DNA from: Phaeobacter sp. CECT 5382
GTDB lineage: Bacteria > Pseudomonadota > Alphaproteobacteria > Rhodobacterales > Rhodobacteraceae
Direction of reading: 5' to 3'
Length of the DNA stretch: 64,000 nt
NCBI RefSeq assembly: GCF_001457775.1
Contig: NZ_CYSG01000017.1
Location: 1 to 64,000 of the forward strand
Positions 25,914 through 37,405 of the stretch are shown here, piece by piece. The first letter of the stretch is position 1; each line of letters begins with the position of its first letter. The notes beneath the pieces are model-generated. The model had not been told where the DNA came from. It made no database searches and was given only the letters and a program-made list of their open reading frames with translations. The position numbers were made by a program, and so were the translations under genes.

Positions 25914-28298
25914 ATGAGTGAACATAGCCAAATGGACAGCATTGCACGACACAGCGGATCCACCAGCGGGTCCGATGTTGGATCCTACAATGGTTCCTAC
26001 AGTGGATTTTCCGACCACAGCAGCCTGAAACATTTCAATCAATTGGCCACGCCGATCTGGGTTTTTGATGTCGACAGGCATCAGGTCTGGTGGGCAAATC
26101 CGGCGGCACTGGAGTTCTGGGAGGCCAAAACGCTGGCCGAGCTGCAACAGCGGGATTTTTCCTCTGACAGCGACATGGTGCGCATGCGTCTGCGCCAGAT
26201 CGTCGGGCAGGCCAATGGCAATGAACGCCTGCAGGACACCTGGACGCTGTATCCCAACGATGCTCCCAAAACCGTCATCCTATCCTTTCTACCGGTGCTG
26301 ATCGAAAAGGGTGTGAGCGCGGTTCTGATCGAGGTGAAGCAGTTCATCGACAAATCCGCCGACGAAGAGGCCATACGCATTCTTGAAGCCGCCAAAGCTT
26401 CGGCATTGATGGTCAGCACCTTTTCGCTGGAGGGGCGATTGCTGGCGCAAAACCCGGCCGCGCTGAGTTGCTATGGGCGGCCATCCCTAGCCATGAATGA
26501 CAATGATATGGCTGGCCGCCTCAAGGATCCGGCAATGGCCGGGCGTCTGCTTGAAATCGCAAGAACTGGCAAAAGCTGCGACACCGAACAGGTCGTCTGG
26601 ACGCAGAACGGGGCCAGGGTTCACCGCATACGGGCCCGCCGAGGGCGTGATCCGGTAACCGGCGCCTTTGTCACCGTTGTCAGCGAAGAGGATGTGACCG
26701 AACAGGCCTCATTGCGTCTGCGCATGCAGGAGCTGAACACCGAGCTGGAAGCCCGGGTTGCCGAACGTACAAGTCGGCTGCGTGACAGCGAGGAACGCTA
26801 TGCGCTGGCGACCCAAAGTGCTGCGATCTGGGACTGGGACGTGCAGCGCGACCATCTCTATGTCTCGCCAAGTTTCATCAAATCACTGGGCTACGAGGCT
26901 GGACCTTTTCGTGAACCTCTGAGCTCGGCAAGGATTGCTGATTTCATTCATCCGGATGACCTGAGCTCCTGCCTTGCGGAGCTGGAACGACATCTGCAAG
27001 AGCCCTGTCAAGCCTTTGAACACGACCTGCGGCTGAAGACGGGATCGGGTGGCTATCGTTGGTATCAAGGGTCCGGAAGATGTCTGTGTGATCGCGACGG
27101 CACGCCGGTCCGTTCAGTGGGTTTGCTGACAGATATTAGCGACCGAAAAGAGCTGGAAGCCTCGCTCTTTGCTGCCCATCGCCTAGAAGCGATTGGCCAG
27201 CTGACGGGTGGAATTGCCCATGATTTCAACAATCTTTTGACGGTGATGCAGGGCAATGCAGAGCTGCTGAAAGTGGTGGATGATCCGAAACATGAACTCG
27301 CCGAGGCGATCAAGGTGGCGGCACAAAAGGGCGCCGAACTGACCCGGCACTTGCTGGCCTTTTCGCGCAAGCAAACCTTGGTGCCCAAGCCGGTGGATCT
27401 GGCCCTTCTGGTGTCTCAGATGGGTCGAACCCTGCCGCGGCTCCTCGGCGAGGAGATCTCGGTGAAAATCTCAATCGCGGCTGACCTCTGGCCGGCCTAT
27501 GCGGATGCCAGTCAGGTCGAGAACGCCATTTTAAATCTGGCGGTAAATGCGCGGGATGCCATGCCCAGCGGCGGGCAGTTGCACATCCTGTGTCGCAACA
27601 GGCCCATTGCGGCCGTAGAACCCGGGGACAGCAAGGCCGCAGCGCTTCAGCCCGGTGATTATGTTGAATTTGTCATGTCCGATAGCGGGCAAGGCATGCC
27701 TCAGGTGGATCTGGATCGTGCCTTTGAACCCTTTTTTACCACCAAAGAGGTCGGCAAGGGCAGTGGCCTGGGTCTGTCGATGGTCTATGGGTTCTCGCGG
27801 CAATCCGGTGGCGATACCCAACTACAAAGTGAGCCGGGGCAGGGCACGCAGGTGTCTGTTTTTCTGCCGCGCTCAAACCAACTGCCGCCAGGGCTGGTCT
27901 GTGCACCGCAGGCCGTGGTCAGGCCGGGGCAGGGGGAGAGCATCCACCTGTTGGAAGACGACTCGGCCGTTCAAAGCACATTGCGCGGTATTCTGGAGAG
28001 TCTGAATTACCGCGTCAGCCTGTCCAGCGACGCGGCGACCGCCCTGCAGGTGATGAGTGTCGGCCCGCCGCCTGATCTTATTCTGGCGGATGTGGTCTTG
28101 CCCGGAGGAGAAAGTGGTCTGGAATTCGCCGAGCGGATCCGCACGATTTTTCCGAAGACCAAAGTGGTCTTGATGTCGGGCTACCCACAGGACCAGCTCA
28201 GCGATGCTTCGGCAGAGGTCGGGCATGTCTTTTTGCAAAAACCGATGGAGAAAGCGCAGCTGTCAGAAACCCTGCATACGGTGCTGAACTCCAGGTAG
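25914..28298 (+). CDS. PAS-domain hybrid histidine kinase with receiver
   Basis: A multi-domain sensor of about 794 residues with no membrane segments. After a short Ser/Gly/Tyr-rich N-terminus there are two or three PAS domains (LATPIWVFDVDRHQVWWANPAAL; SAAIWDWDVQRDHLYVSPSF), HisKA with GGIAHDFNNLLTVMQGN, HATPase_c (NAILNLAVNARDAMP, GSGLGLSMVYGF) and a C-terminal receiver (HLLEDDSAVQS, LADVVLPGGESG with the phospho-Asp, LMSGYPQ, LQKPM). A coiled linker (LNTELEARVAERTSRL) joins PAS domains. Output must pass to an unlinked regulator. The start is unclear: ATG 25914 lacks a ribosome site, and a GTG at 25863 and TTG at 25890 are in frame. Confidence 0.9.
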   Translation: MSEHSQMDSIARHSGSTSGSDVGSYNGSYSGFSDHSSLKHFNQLATPIWVFDVDRHQVWWANPAALEFWEAKTLAELQQRDFSSDSDMVRMRLRQIVGQANGNERLQDTWTLYPNDAPKTVILSFLPVLIEKGVSAVLIEVKQFIDKSADEEAIRILEAAKASALMVSTFSLEGRLLAQNPAALSCYGRPSLAMNDNDMAGRLKDPAMAGRLLEIARTGKSCDTEQVVWTQNGARVHRIRARRGRDPVTGAFVTVVSEEDVTEQASLRLRMQELNTELEARVAERTSRLRDSEERYALATQSAAIWDWDVQRDHLYVSPSFIKSLGYEAGPFREPLSSARIADFIHPDDLSSCLAELERHLQEPCQAFEHDLRLKTGSGGYRWYQGSGRCLCDRDGTPVRSVGLLTDISDRKELEASLFAAHRLEAIGQLTGGIAHDFNNLLTVMQGNAELLKVVDDPKHELAEAIKVAAQKGAELTRHLLAFSRKQTLVPKPVDLALLVSQMGRTLPRLLGEEISVKISIAADLWPAYADASQVENAILNLAVNARDAMPSGGQLHILCRNRPIAAVEPGDSKAAALQPGDYVEFVMSDSGQGMPQVDLDRAFEPFFTTKEVGKGSGLGLSMVYGFSRQSGGDTQLQSEPGQGTQVSVFLPRSNQLPPGLVCAPQAVVRPGQGESIHLLEDDSAVQSTLRGILESLNYRVSLSSDAATALQVMSVGPPPDLILADVVLPGGESGLEFAERIRTIFPKTKVVLMSGYPQDQLSDASAEVGHVFLQKPMEKAQLSETLHTVLNSR

Positions 28299-28337
28299 GC
28301 GCAGCATGGCCCGCTATGCAAGGCAGGGCGAGCCGCT

Positions 28338-29246
28338 TCACCGTGGGTTCTGGCTGCGAAACCTCTGCGGTGACAGGCCTGTGGTCGCCTCAAAGGCGCG
28401 GCTGAAGGCGCTACGGCTGCGAAACCCTACTTGTGCGGCAACCCGTTCGATCGGCTGTGTGCTGCTATGCAATAGTTCGGCTGCGCGGCGCATGCGCAGA
28501 TCGCGCAGCAACTCCATGGGGCCACTGCCATAGGCGGTATGGAACTTCTGCGCAAAACTGCTGCGGCTCATGCCGCACAGCGCGGCGAGGCTTTCGACCG
28601 AATGCGGTGCCTCGGGACTGTCGAGCATCTGCTGAAGGGCCGGCCACATGCGTTGATCGCGCAGCGCGGCCATCCAGGCCAGCCCGCCATCCATCACACC
28701 GACTCGGCGCCGGATGAGCTCGATCATGCATTGCATCAGCAAGGCCCGGATCATCGCCCGGCTGCCATGCCTCGGTCGGGATAACTCGTACAACAGCTGC
28801 TCAATCGGGGCTGCCAGAACCTGATCCCCGGTCCGGTTCTCCACCACGGGTGCGCGGATCAGGTCCACCAGATTCTGCATCTGGCGGATCGTCAGGCGCA
28901 CGCGGGCACAGATCGCCACCAGCTTTCCCTGCGTTTCGCCCTGGGATTGGTGGATGAGATGCGCCAGATTCAACCGCTCGGGATTACAGGTCGGCAGTGG
29001 GTCGCCAACTGCACCGAAGCTACGCAAGACATGAGTGTTGAGGGCAGGCACAAGAATGAGAGAGCCGCGCGACACCGGCACTGGTGGGCGCCCGGATATG
29101 ACCAGCTCACCGGCGCCGGCCAGCACATAATGCAGCGTTGCTGCCGAATCCTTTTCCAGCCCCAGATCACAGGCACCGTTCAGCTCGCATAGCGCAAAGG
29201 GATCCACCCGGATCTCCATTTCATCAAGAATGTAATTCATATCCAT
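28338..29246 (-). CDS. AraC-family transcriptional regulator
   Basis: A 302-residue regulator. The N-terminal part is a cupin-type ligand domain (LHYVLAGAGELVISGRPPVPVSRGSLILVP). The C-terminal double helix-turn-helix (about 200-300) contains LAALCGMSRSSFAQKFHTAYG and IERVAAQVGFRSRSAFSRAFEATTGLSPQRFR. The ATG at 29246 has AGGGTG upstream. It is divergent from the exported isochorismatase-fold hydrolase, its probable target. It converges with the hybrid kinase gene. Confidence 0.93.
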   Translation of the reverse strand: MDMNYILDEMEIRVDPFALCELNGACDLGLEKDSAATLHYVLAGAGELVISGRPPVPVSRGSLILVPALNTHVLRSFGAVGDPLPTCNPERLNLAHLIHQSQGETQGKLVAICARVRLTIRQMQNLVDLIRAPVVENRTGDQVLAAPIEQLLYELSRPRHGSRAMIRALLMQCMIELIRRRVGVMDGGLAWMAALRDQRMWPALQQMLDSPEAPHSVESLAALCGMSRSSFAQKFHTAYGSGPMELLRDLRMRRAAELLHSSTQPIERVAAQVGFRSRSAFSRAFEATTGLSPQRFRSQNPR

Positions 29247-29371
29247 GACGGCACCCTAATCCGTAAAGTACCAAATGATACACATTAGCGATGATTTCGG
29301 CCAAATTCTGGACCAATAGGCACAGAGCACGCGCGATCTATCCTGCATCACCATTTGTAAGGAGACAGACC

Positions 29372-30217
29372 ATGTGCACCGATCACGACCACAATCATGA
29401 CCACGCGGATCACAAGATTTCTCGCCGGACCGCGCTGCGGGGCGGTTTGGCCACAGCTGCAACAGCCGGGGCAGCCCTTGCAGGATCCGCAGCCGGAACT
29501 GCAGCCAATGCCCAAGAGGCAGCAGACCCCTATGCCCCCACGCCAAACCCTGTGCTGCCCCCCAGCAGCATGGTTCTCGATCTGAAGCGGACTGCGCTGG
29601 TGGTGACTGATCCGCAGAACGATTTCCTGTCTCCTGACGGCGTCACCTGGGGCGTTGTTGGCGAAAACGTCACCCGCAACAATACCGTTGCCAATATCGA
29701 GGCCCTGTTCAAAGCCGCCAAGGCCGCTGACATCACCGTCGCGGTTTCTCCGCATTATTACTACCCGACCGATCATGGGTGGAAATTCGAAGGGACGCTG
29801 GAAAAACTGATGCACAAGATCGGCATGTTCGACCGGCCCGGCGCGTTGAACACCGAGGGTTTTGAAGGCTCTGGTGCCGATTGGCTGGAACAGTACAAAC
29901 CCTATATCAACGACGGCAAAACCATCGTCACCTCACCACATAAGATCTATGGTAACGACACCAACGATCTGTCACTGCAGCTGCGCAAACAGGGCGTGGA
30001 TCAGGTCGTTCTGGCCGGCATGTCCGCAAACCTGTGCACCGAAAGCCACATGCGTGAGCTGATCGAGCAGGGATTTGAAGTCGCGGTCGTCAGCGACGGT
30101 ACAGCGGCGGCGGTGGTTCCGGATGGGGATGGCTATCTGGCGGCCCTGACCAATTTCCGCTTTATTGCCAATGCGGTATGGACCACCGAAGAAGCAGTGA
30201 AACATCTGAGCGCATAG
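29372..30217 (+). CDS. Tat-exported isochorismatase-family cysteine hydrolase
   Basis: A 281-residue cysteine hydrolase (isochorismatase/nicotinamidase fold) with Asp80 (VVTDPQNDF) and nucleophile Cys222 (GMSANLCTESHMREL). The N-terminus is a Tat signal with SRRTALRG followed by a hydrophobic Ala-rich stretch (cleavage near ANAQ). It is preceded by a His/Asp-rich segment (MCTDHDHNHDHADHK) that may bind metal. The ATG at 29372 follows AAGGAG; a longer frame from 29291 was rejected. Export of this fold is uncommon, so an extracytoplasmic amide or ester hydrolysis role is inferred. The substrate is unknown. An AraC regulator is divergent. Confidence 0.9.
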   Translation: MCTDHDHNHDHADHKISRRTALRGGLATAATAGAALAGSAAGTAANAQEAADPYAPTPNPVLPPSSMVLDLKRTALVVTDPQNDFLSPDGVTWGVVGENVTRNNTVANIEALFKAAKAADITVAVSPHYYYPTDHGWKFEGTLEKLMHKIGMFDRPGALNTEGFEGSGADWLEQYKPYINDGKTIVTSPHKIYGNDTNDLSLQLRKQGVDQVVLAGMSANLCTESHMRELIEQGFEVAVVSDGTAAAVVPDGDGYLAALTNFRFIANAVWTTEEAVKHLSA

Positions 30218-30233
30218 GCGCGCAAACAGCCGG

Positions 30234-30266
30234 CTTCAGGGTGAAAGTCTGACTTTCGCCCTGAAG
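30234..30266. terminator. Strong bidirectional hairpin
   Basis: CTTCAGGGTGAAAGT (30234-30248) and ACTTTCGCCCTGAAG (30252-30266) form a 15-bp stem with one G-U pair and a 3-base loop. It lies 16 bases after the hydrolase stop and 61 bases after the convergent atpG stop. No T-run follows on either side. Confidence 0.65.
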
Positions 30267-30326
30267 TGGTTCCTCTCAGCTGTGGGACGGTCTGGATAGA
30301 TATAACATAAGACAGATTATGAGTTT

Positions 30327-31343
30327 TCAACTTGATCGAGGAGGTTGCGGGGCTGACGCATCCGGCCCTTTCTTGTGGCGACGCTGGGGCTTTCTCAGGG
30401 CTTCAAAGCCGATCACGACGTCCAGCAATTCGCTGGTGATCTCGCTCTGGCGCAGGGAACGCATTTCGGATCGCAAAGCGTCGAGCCGGTCATCGATCGA
30501 GCGCTCGGCCTGTTGCATGAGACTAAGCCGAGCGGCGTTTTCTGTCACCAATGCTTCGGCAGCGGCCTTGAAAAGGCTGCTGAACAGATGCCCCCGCAGC
30601 AGGCTGCGAAATAGATCCTCTGGCTTCATGGCAAAATCCGGCAGGCTGCGGGACCCCCAGGGGCGGTTCTGCAACTGCGTCACCAATGCCGGGTCCAGCG
30701 GCAACAAAGTCCGGATGGTGGGGCCATGTTCACCAGAGTGGCCTGAAAACTGGTTCGAAGAATGGCCCGAAGAACCCTCTGCGCTCTCGGGGATGGGGCT
30801 GCGAGTGCAATAGGCCAGTGAAACAGAGAGTTCGCCAGGGTGAATTTCCTGCCTGATCTCGTCCAGGCGCTGTGTCAGCAGATTGGCAAGTCGACCGATC
30901 CCATCCACAGATGCAGGCGGGAAAAAACTGTCCTGCACAGGGATCTTGCAGCTGTCCAGCGCATCTACCAGCTGGGCTCCGACGCAGAGGGTGATCGTCT
31001 CATCGGCCTCAAAACTGTCGGCTTTCTGGTCGAGATACTGGTCAATATGAGCGGCGATACCCTCATTGTAGCTGCCACATAGCCCATGGTCCGACCCAAA
31101 GGCGACAATCACCCGTGAAACGATCTTCGGCCTGGGCGCGACAAGGTCGCCATGCGGGCCCATAGCCTGCAAAAAGGCCTGCAACCCGTCCAGAACCGTG
31201 TCGTGATAGACATGGATGGAACGGGCAGCCTTTTCATAGGGGGCTGAATTGATCACCGAAAGGGTTTTCATCGTATGCACGATATTGCGGATACCCTGCA
31301 TGCTGGCGGTTCTGCGGGTCAGGGTTTCAAGCGTCTGTGCCAT
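30327..31343 (-). CDS. atpG: N-ATPase gamma subunit
   Basis: Central rotor shaft of the N-type F-ATPase, 338 residues from the ATG at 31343, which overlaps the atpA stop by 17 bases. The N-terminal helix ([31 protein letters not shown]), the [10 protein letters not shown] loop and the C-terminal helix ([30 protein letters not shown]) are conserved. It is longer than usual (about 290) because of a Ser/Gly/His-rich insertion near residues 195-215 and a basic, Pro-rich tail. It is last gene of the nine-gene operon. Confidence 0.93.
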   Translation of the reverse strand: MAQTLETLTRRTASMQGIRNIVHTMKTLSVINSAPYEKAARSIHVYHDTVLDGLQAFLQAMGPHGDLVAPRPKIVSRVIVAFGSDHGLCGSYNEGIAAHIDQYLDQKADSFEADETITLCVGAQLVDALDSCKIPVQDSFFPPASVDGIGRLANLLTQRLDEIRQEIHPGELSVSLAYCTRSPIPESAEGSSGHSSNQFSGHSGEHGPTIRTLLPLDPALVTQLQNRPWGSRSLPDFAMKPEDLFRSLLRGHLFSSLFKAAAEALVTENAARLSLMQQAERSIDDRLDALRSEMRSLRQSEITSELLDVVIGFEALRKPQRRHKKGPDASAPQPPRSS

Positions 31344-32865
31344 CGCGCCCTCGCAGCCAGTGCCGGGCCTTTTGGCCAAGCGTGATCATCCGTTTCCGTG
31401 CCTCGTCATCTAGAGGATCGTTGCGGTCAATCAGGGCGGCGATATCTGCCAGATCCCGGGCTGCCGCGATCCGGATGTCGGCCATCACCGCAAATGTGTC
31501 TTCCTCGCTCAGCCCGTCGAACTGGCCATCCATTGCCGCGACCAGCACCGCGAGCTGCTCCACTGCGGCAATTGGGTCGCGTTCGGCCTGCCGCAACGAG
31601 GCCCGCACGGCGGCGCCACGGGTCAGACGTGCCCGCGTGGCGTCATCAAGACGGGTGCCGAACCGGGCGAAATCCTCCAGCTCTTCGAATTGCGACAGAG
31701 TAACCCGCAGATTGCCAGCCACGGCGCGAAACGCCTTGCTTTGCGCCTTACCGCCCACCCGCGACACCGACACCCCCAGGTCAACCGCCGGAAATTGGTT
31801 TTTGCGCACCAGACGCGGCGATAGATAGATTTGCCCGTCGGTGATCGAAATCAGGTTGGTTGGGATATAGGCCGAAAGGTTTTCCGCCTGGGTTTCCACC
31901 ACCGGCAAAGCCGTGATCGAGCCACCCCCGGCGGCGACCGTGAACTGTCCGGCGCGCTCCAGCAGGCGGGCGTGAATATAGAAAACATCGCCCGGAAAAG
32001 CTTCGCGTCCAGGTGGGCGGCGCAGCAGCAATGACAATTCTCGGTAGGAGCGCGCATGGTGGGTCAGATCATCCAGCACCACCAGAACATCTCGGGACTG
32101 GCTGGCGAAGTACTCTGCCATTGTCATCGCCGCATAGGGTGCCACATAGGCAAGGCCAGTTGCGGTTTCGTCTCCGGCAGAGATCACAATGGTGCGTGCC
32201 AGCATGCCCCCTTGCTCCAGCGCGCCGATCACCTTGGCGACCGCATCGCCGCGCTGGCCGATGGCGCAATAGATGCACAGAACATCGGTGTTTTTCTGAT
32301 TCAGAATGGCATCCACCGCGATCGAGGTTTTGCCCGTCTGGCGATCCCCGATGATCAGCTCGCGCTGGCCCAAACCAACGGGGACGGCGGCGTCGATGAT
32401 CTTGATCCCTGTGGCCAGCGGACGCGCGATGGCCTGACGGTCCAGAATGGGTGGGGCTTCGGCCTCGACCTGCCGCATCGCCTGTGCCTTGATCGGGCCC
32501 TTGCCGTCGCGCGGGTTGCCAAGAGCATCGACCACCCGCCCCAAAAGCGCCGGGCCGACCTTGGTGCTGACAACCTTGTGGGTGCGCATCACGGTTTCAC
32601 CAATCTGCACCCGCTCCGAGGGGCCAAGCAGCACCACGCCAAGGCGCCCCGGCTCCAGATCCAGCACAATGCCGCGCAGGCCACTGGCGAATTGCAGCAA
32701 TTCATCAGACAACGCGCGCTCCAGCCCGGCGACAATGACGATGCCATCGCCGACCTCGACCACTTTTCCGACCTCGCTCAGACGCGGCGCAGGCGAGGGG
32801 CTGTTCAAAAGCGCATCCAAAAGCCTGTCGGGATGGGCCTCAGGAGGGGTGTTTTCAGATCTCAT
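31327..32865 (-). CDS. atpA: N-ATPase alpha subunit
   Basis: A 512-residue F1 alpha subunit with P-loop [21 protein letters not shown] and the arginine-finger region [15 protein letters not shown]...[12 protein letters not shown]. It forms the alpha3beta3 head with AtpD on the cytoplasmic side. The gene start overlaps the end of atpF by 11 bases, and its end overlaps atpG by 17. Sequence detail and gene order mark it as the extra N-ATPase copy and not the housekeeping one, which in this group lies in an atpHAGDC cluster elsewhere. Confidence 0.97.
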   Translation of the reverse strand: MRSENTPPEAHPDRLLDALLNSPSPAPRLSEVGKVVEVGDGIVIVAGLERALSDELLQFASGLRGIVLDLEPGRLGVVLLGPSERVQIGETVMRTHKVVSTKVGPALLGRVVDALGNPRDGKGPIKAQAMRQVEAEAPPILDRQAIARPLATGIKIIDAAVPVGLGQRELIIGDRQTGKTSIAVDAILNQKNTDVLCIYCAIGQRGDAVAKVIGALEQGGMLARTIVISAGDETATGLAYVAPYAAMTMAEYFASQSRDVLVVLDDLTHHARSYRELSLLLRRPPGREAFPGDVFYIHARLLERAGQFTVAAGGGSITALPVVETQAENLSAYIPTNLISITDGQIYLSPRLVRKNQFPAVDLGVSVSRVGGKAQSKAFRAVAGNLRVTLSQFEELEDFARFGTRLDDATRARLTRGAAVRASLRQAERDPIAAVEQLAVLVAAMDGQFDGLSEEDTFAVMADIRIAAARDLADIAALIDRNDPLDDEARKRMITLGQKARHWLRGRDGTDA

Positions 32866-33625
32866 GCGGCTGCGCCTTCAGATCGGCTCCGGCGGCGAGC
32901 TGTTCCTCGATCAACGCCGCCAGATCATCGACATAGCTGTCGACGGTCCAGGCCAGCTCTGCCCCGCCCAGGCGCAGCTCAAGTCCCGGTGCCTGAGCCG
33001 CATCCGTAGCATATTCCACTGCAATCCCGGGAAATTGCTGTTGCAGGCCCGTGGTCACAATCTCTTGCGCGGCGGGCGTCAGGGCGGCATGGCTGGTGAC
33101 AAGCGCCGCATTGCAGGATCCCGCAGCGCGATGCAAATCGGCGGCCATTGGCGTGATTTGCGTCACCAGGTGATGCGCCATCTGGGTCTCGAGGTTCTGA
33201 TCCGCCAGATCGCACAGGGCCTTGCGGGTCAGGGATAACAGAGCCCCGGCGCCCGCTTTGTGCAGTTTGGCGATGTATTTGGCGCGCTCTTCATCAAGGT
33301 GGATCGCCCAGTCCTGGCGCTCCCGTTCCAGCCTCTGATGAGCCTCTGCCAACAGGCTGTCGCGCTGCGCTTCGGCCTGTTGTTGCGCGCTATCAGTCAT
33401 CTCTGACTGCCTGAAACGCAGGTCTGACAATTGCTCGCGAAAATCCGCTTCGGCTTCGGCGGCCTGTTCTTTTGCCACCACGGCGGCCTGCATGCGCTGG
33501 GTGATTTCTGATTCACGTGCGTCGATACCGTCCAGAATTGGCCGGTAGAGAAACCGTTTCAAAAGCCAGATCAACACCAGGAAATTGCCGATCTGCGCCG
33601 CAACAGTGATCCAGTCGATAGACAT
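32855..33625 (-). CDS. atpF: N-ATPase b subunit, long form
   Basis: A 256-residue stator subunit. One N-terminal membrane helix ([27 protein letters not shown]) is followed by a long charged coiled coil. The C-terminal 100 residues have a delta-like look ([43 protein letters not shown]). Normal b subunits have about 160 residues. No delta gene is present, so the C-terminal part probably replaces it, as proposed for N-ATPases. It starts 3 bases after the atpE stop. Confidence 0.9.
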   Translation of the reverse strand: MSIDWITVAAQIGNFLVLIWLLKRFLYRPILDGIDARESEITQRMQAAVVAKEQAAEAEADFREQLSDLRFRQSEMTDSAQQQAEAQRDSLLAEAHQRLERERQDWAIHLDEERAKYIAKLHKAGAGALLSLTRKALCDLADQNLETQMAHHLVTQITPMAADLHRAAGSCNAALVTSHAALTPAAQEIVTTGLQQQFPGIAVEYATDAAQAPGLELRLGGAELAWTVDSYVDDLAALIEEQLAAGADLKAQPHEI

Positions 33626-33628
33626 CGC

Positions 33629-33916
33629 TCAGCCGCCTGCCGCCTGCGAAGCCGCGAGGGCCGCATTCCAGAAGGGATTGGCAAAGATCAGGATCATCGC
33701 GACGACAAAGCAGTAGATGGCGGTGGATTCGATCATCGCAAGACTGACAAACAGCGTCCGCGACAGGGTCGCGGCGGCATCGGGCTGCTGGGCAATCGCG
33801 CTGAGCGCGGTCGAGGCGGCACGCCCTTCGCCCAAGGCTGGGCCCATGGCGCCAAAGGATACCGTGATCCCAGCAGTAAAGATCGAAATGAAGGCAATGA
33901 TAGAGAGATCGGTCAT
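33629..33916 (-). CDS. atpE: N-ATPase c subunit (rotor ring)
   Basis: A 95-residue two-helix membrane protein. The helix-1 motif is SFGAMGPALGEGRA with Glu30; the helix-2 ion site is AMIESTAIYCF with Glu63, Ser64, Thr65 and Tyr68. The E-S-T-X2-Y set corresponds to the ligand pattern first linked to sodium binding in rotor rings, and a helix-1 carboxylate is typical of N-ATPases. Whether the ion is sodium or proton cannot be decided from sequence. It is coupled to atpB by a 4-base overlap. Confidence 0.95.
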   Translation of the reverse strand: MTDLSIIAFISIFTAGITVSFGAMGPALGEGRAASTALSAIAQQPDAAATLSRTLFVSLAMIESTAIYCFVVAMILIFANPFWNAALAASQAAGG

Positions 33917-34617
33917 AGGGTTTCCTTTTCAGGCAATGCGGATTGGGAAGGCTTGGCCGGGCTGGTGGCGCTGGAAATGTAGACCGTGGCCAGGATGGTG
34001 AAAATATAGGCCTGTATCATACCAGTGAGCAGACCCAGCAGATCCATCACCACCGGAAAGAAAAACGGTGCCACGCTCAGCAGGATCGCGGCGATCACTG
34101 CGCCGCTCATGATATTGCCATAAAGGCGCATGGTCAGTGATATGCCGCGGGTGAACTCCGAGATGATATTGAAGGGCAGCATCACAAATGAGGGCTGGAT
34201 ATAGGTTTTCAGATAGCCGCCAATGCCCCGGCTGGTGATGCCAAACAAGGGCACCGCCAGCACCACCGCCAGTGCCAGTGCAGTGGTGGTCGACAGTGAC
34301 GAGGTCGGCGGGGTGAACCCCGGAATGACCAGCAGCAGGTTTGAGGCGGCGATAAACAGAAACAGAGTTCCGGCAAAATACAACAGATGACGCGATGGGT
34401 TGGGAGCGATTTCCTGGATCTGTTCCTGAATGCCCTGCACGATGACTTCCAGAGTTGTACGCCAGCGGTTTGGCGGCACATCCGGGCGCAGATTGCGGGT
34501 GACCAGCATCGAGGCCCCGGTCAGGACAGCCATCACCACCCAGGTGTAGAAAATGGTGGCGTTGATCGCGATCCCCCAGATCTCAAACAGCAGGGTTTGA
34601 TCCGGCGACAGGGTCAT
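33913..34617 (-). CDS. atpB: N-ATPase a subunit
   Basis: A 234-residue polytopic membrane subunit that forms the ion half-channels against the c ring. The essential Arg lies in GISLTMRLYGNIMSGA. Other conserved parts are the AASNLLLVIPGFTPPTSSLSTTTALAL helix and the final AYIFTILATVYIS helix. Start and stop overlap atpR and atpE by 4 bases each. Confidence 0.95.
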   Translation of the reverse strand: MTLSPDQTLLFEIWGIAINATIFYTWVVMAVLTGASMLVTRNLRPDVPPNRWRTTLEVIVQGIQEQIQEIAPNPSRHLLYFAGTLFLFIAASNLLLVIPGFTPPTSSLSTTTALALAVVLAVPLFGITSRGIGGYLKTYIQPSFVMLPFNIISEFTRGISLTMRLYGNIMSGAVIAAILLSVAPFFFPVVMDLLGLLTGMIQAYIFTILATVYISSATSPAKPSQSALPEKETL

Positions 34618-34970
34618 GGCGTCTCTCCGGTTACTTTGTTTGTCGGCATCCTAGGCTGCTCTGCATCAGCAGGTGGCGGTGGAGGTGAGGCAGGAGCAAG
34701 CCGGGCAAGACTGGTAAAAACTGTCCGGATCAGAAAAAAGGCCAGCCCATATCCGGCAAAGGCCCAGGGTCCGCCCTGTGCTGCAACCAGCCAGCCGACG
34801 GCCAGCAGGGCGGCGATTCGCAGCACCGCGCTAAGCGACAAGATGCGGATCGGGCTGTTGGTCCGCAGTGCCAGCCGCATGCCAAGCCCGAGGCCGGCAA
34901 AGAACAGCACGCTCATGCCCGCGCCACAGGCAAAACCCAATGCAGCGGCGGTCCAGTCGAATGCAATCAT
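34614..34970 (-). CDS. atpR: N-ATPase AtpR subunit
   Basis: A 118-residue membrane protein with three predicted helices (AALGFACGAGMSVLFFAGLGLGMRLAL; ILSLSAVLRIAALLAVGWLVAA; GPWAFAGYGLAFFLIRTVFTSLARL). AtpR is found only in N-type ATPase operons. It sits between atpQ and atpB exactly as in the N-ATPase order. A role in c-ring assembly has been suggested, but the function is not settled. 4-base overlaps on both sides. Confidence 0.88.
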   Translation of the reverse strand: MIAFDWTAAALGFACGAGMSVLFFAGLGLGMRLALRTNSPIRILSLSAVLRIAALLAVGWLVAAQGGPWAFAGYGLAFFLIRTVFTSLARLAPASPPPPPADAEQPRMPTNKVTGETP

Positions 34971-35274
34971 CGGTCTTTTCCTTCCTTGTCAATTTGCGAC
35001 CAGGCGATAAAGCCCCCCAGAACCACGCCCCCCAATATCAGCGCAATGCTCCACGAAAACGTCTGCGGCGCCACCCGGTCCAGCCACATCCCCAGAAACG
35101 CCCCGCCCACCGTGGGCACCGCCACTGACCATCCGATCATGCCAAAGGTGGCAATCCCGCGCAGTGGGCTGGGCTCGGGATGATCGCGGCGCGCCTTCAT
35201 CCGTTTTGCCTGGCGGCCGATCTCTTCGGCGGGTTTGTCATCCTTGGATTTCCCAGGTCTCGTGACAGGTGGCT

Positions 35275-35278
<4 letters not shown>
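34967..35278 (-). CDS. atpQ: N-ATPase AtpQ subunit (AtpI/AtpZ-like)
   Basis: A 103-residue protein. A charged N-terminus (KSKDDKPAEEIGRQAKRMKARRD) precedes two membrane helices (FGMIGWSVAVPTVGGAFLGMWLD; SWSIALILGGVVLGGFIAW), the AtpI/AtpZ-like layout. In N-ATPase operons this gene is atpQ, following atpC. The Gly-rich first helix fits a c-ring assembly or magnesium/ion-handling role proposed for AtpI-like proteins. 4-base overlaps with atpC and atpR. Confidence 0.85.
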
Positions 35279-37280
<2,002 letters not shown>

Positions 37281-37342
37281 CTGTTCTCTCCAACGGGTCT
37301 GAGTCTCTCGGCCAAACCTGGCAGGGATCGGGCCTGGGGATA

Positions 37343-37356
37343 TTGATTTGCGTCAA
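37343..37356. promoter_or_regulatory. Crp/Fnr-type box upstream of the N-ATPase operon
   Basis: TTGATTTGCGTCAA fits TTGAY-N4-RTCAA, with TTGAT and GTCAA half-sites. It lies 63 bases before the small ORF start and 237 bases before atpD, and would drive the operon. Alphaproteobacterial FnrL prefers TTGAT-N4-ATCAA, so this site has one changed half-site base. Confidence 0.6.
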
Positions 37357-37405
37357 CGGGTAAACGGATCACTTTAATTTATTGGGTCGTGAACATTGGG
37401 TCGCG

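Noticed and set aside
32056-33009. 317-codon plus-strand frame
   Set aside because: Shadow of atpA/atpF on the opposite strand.
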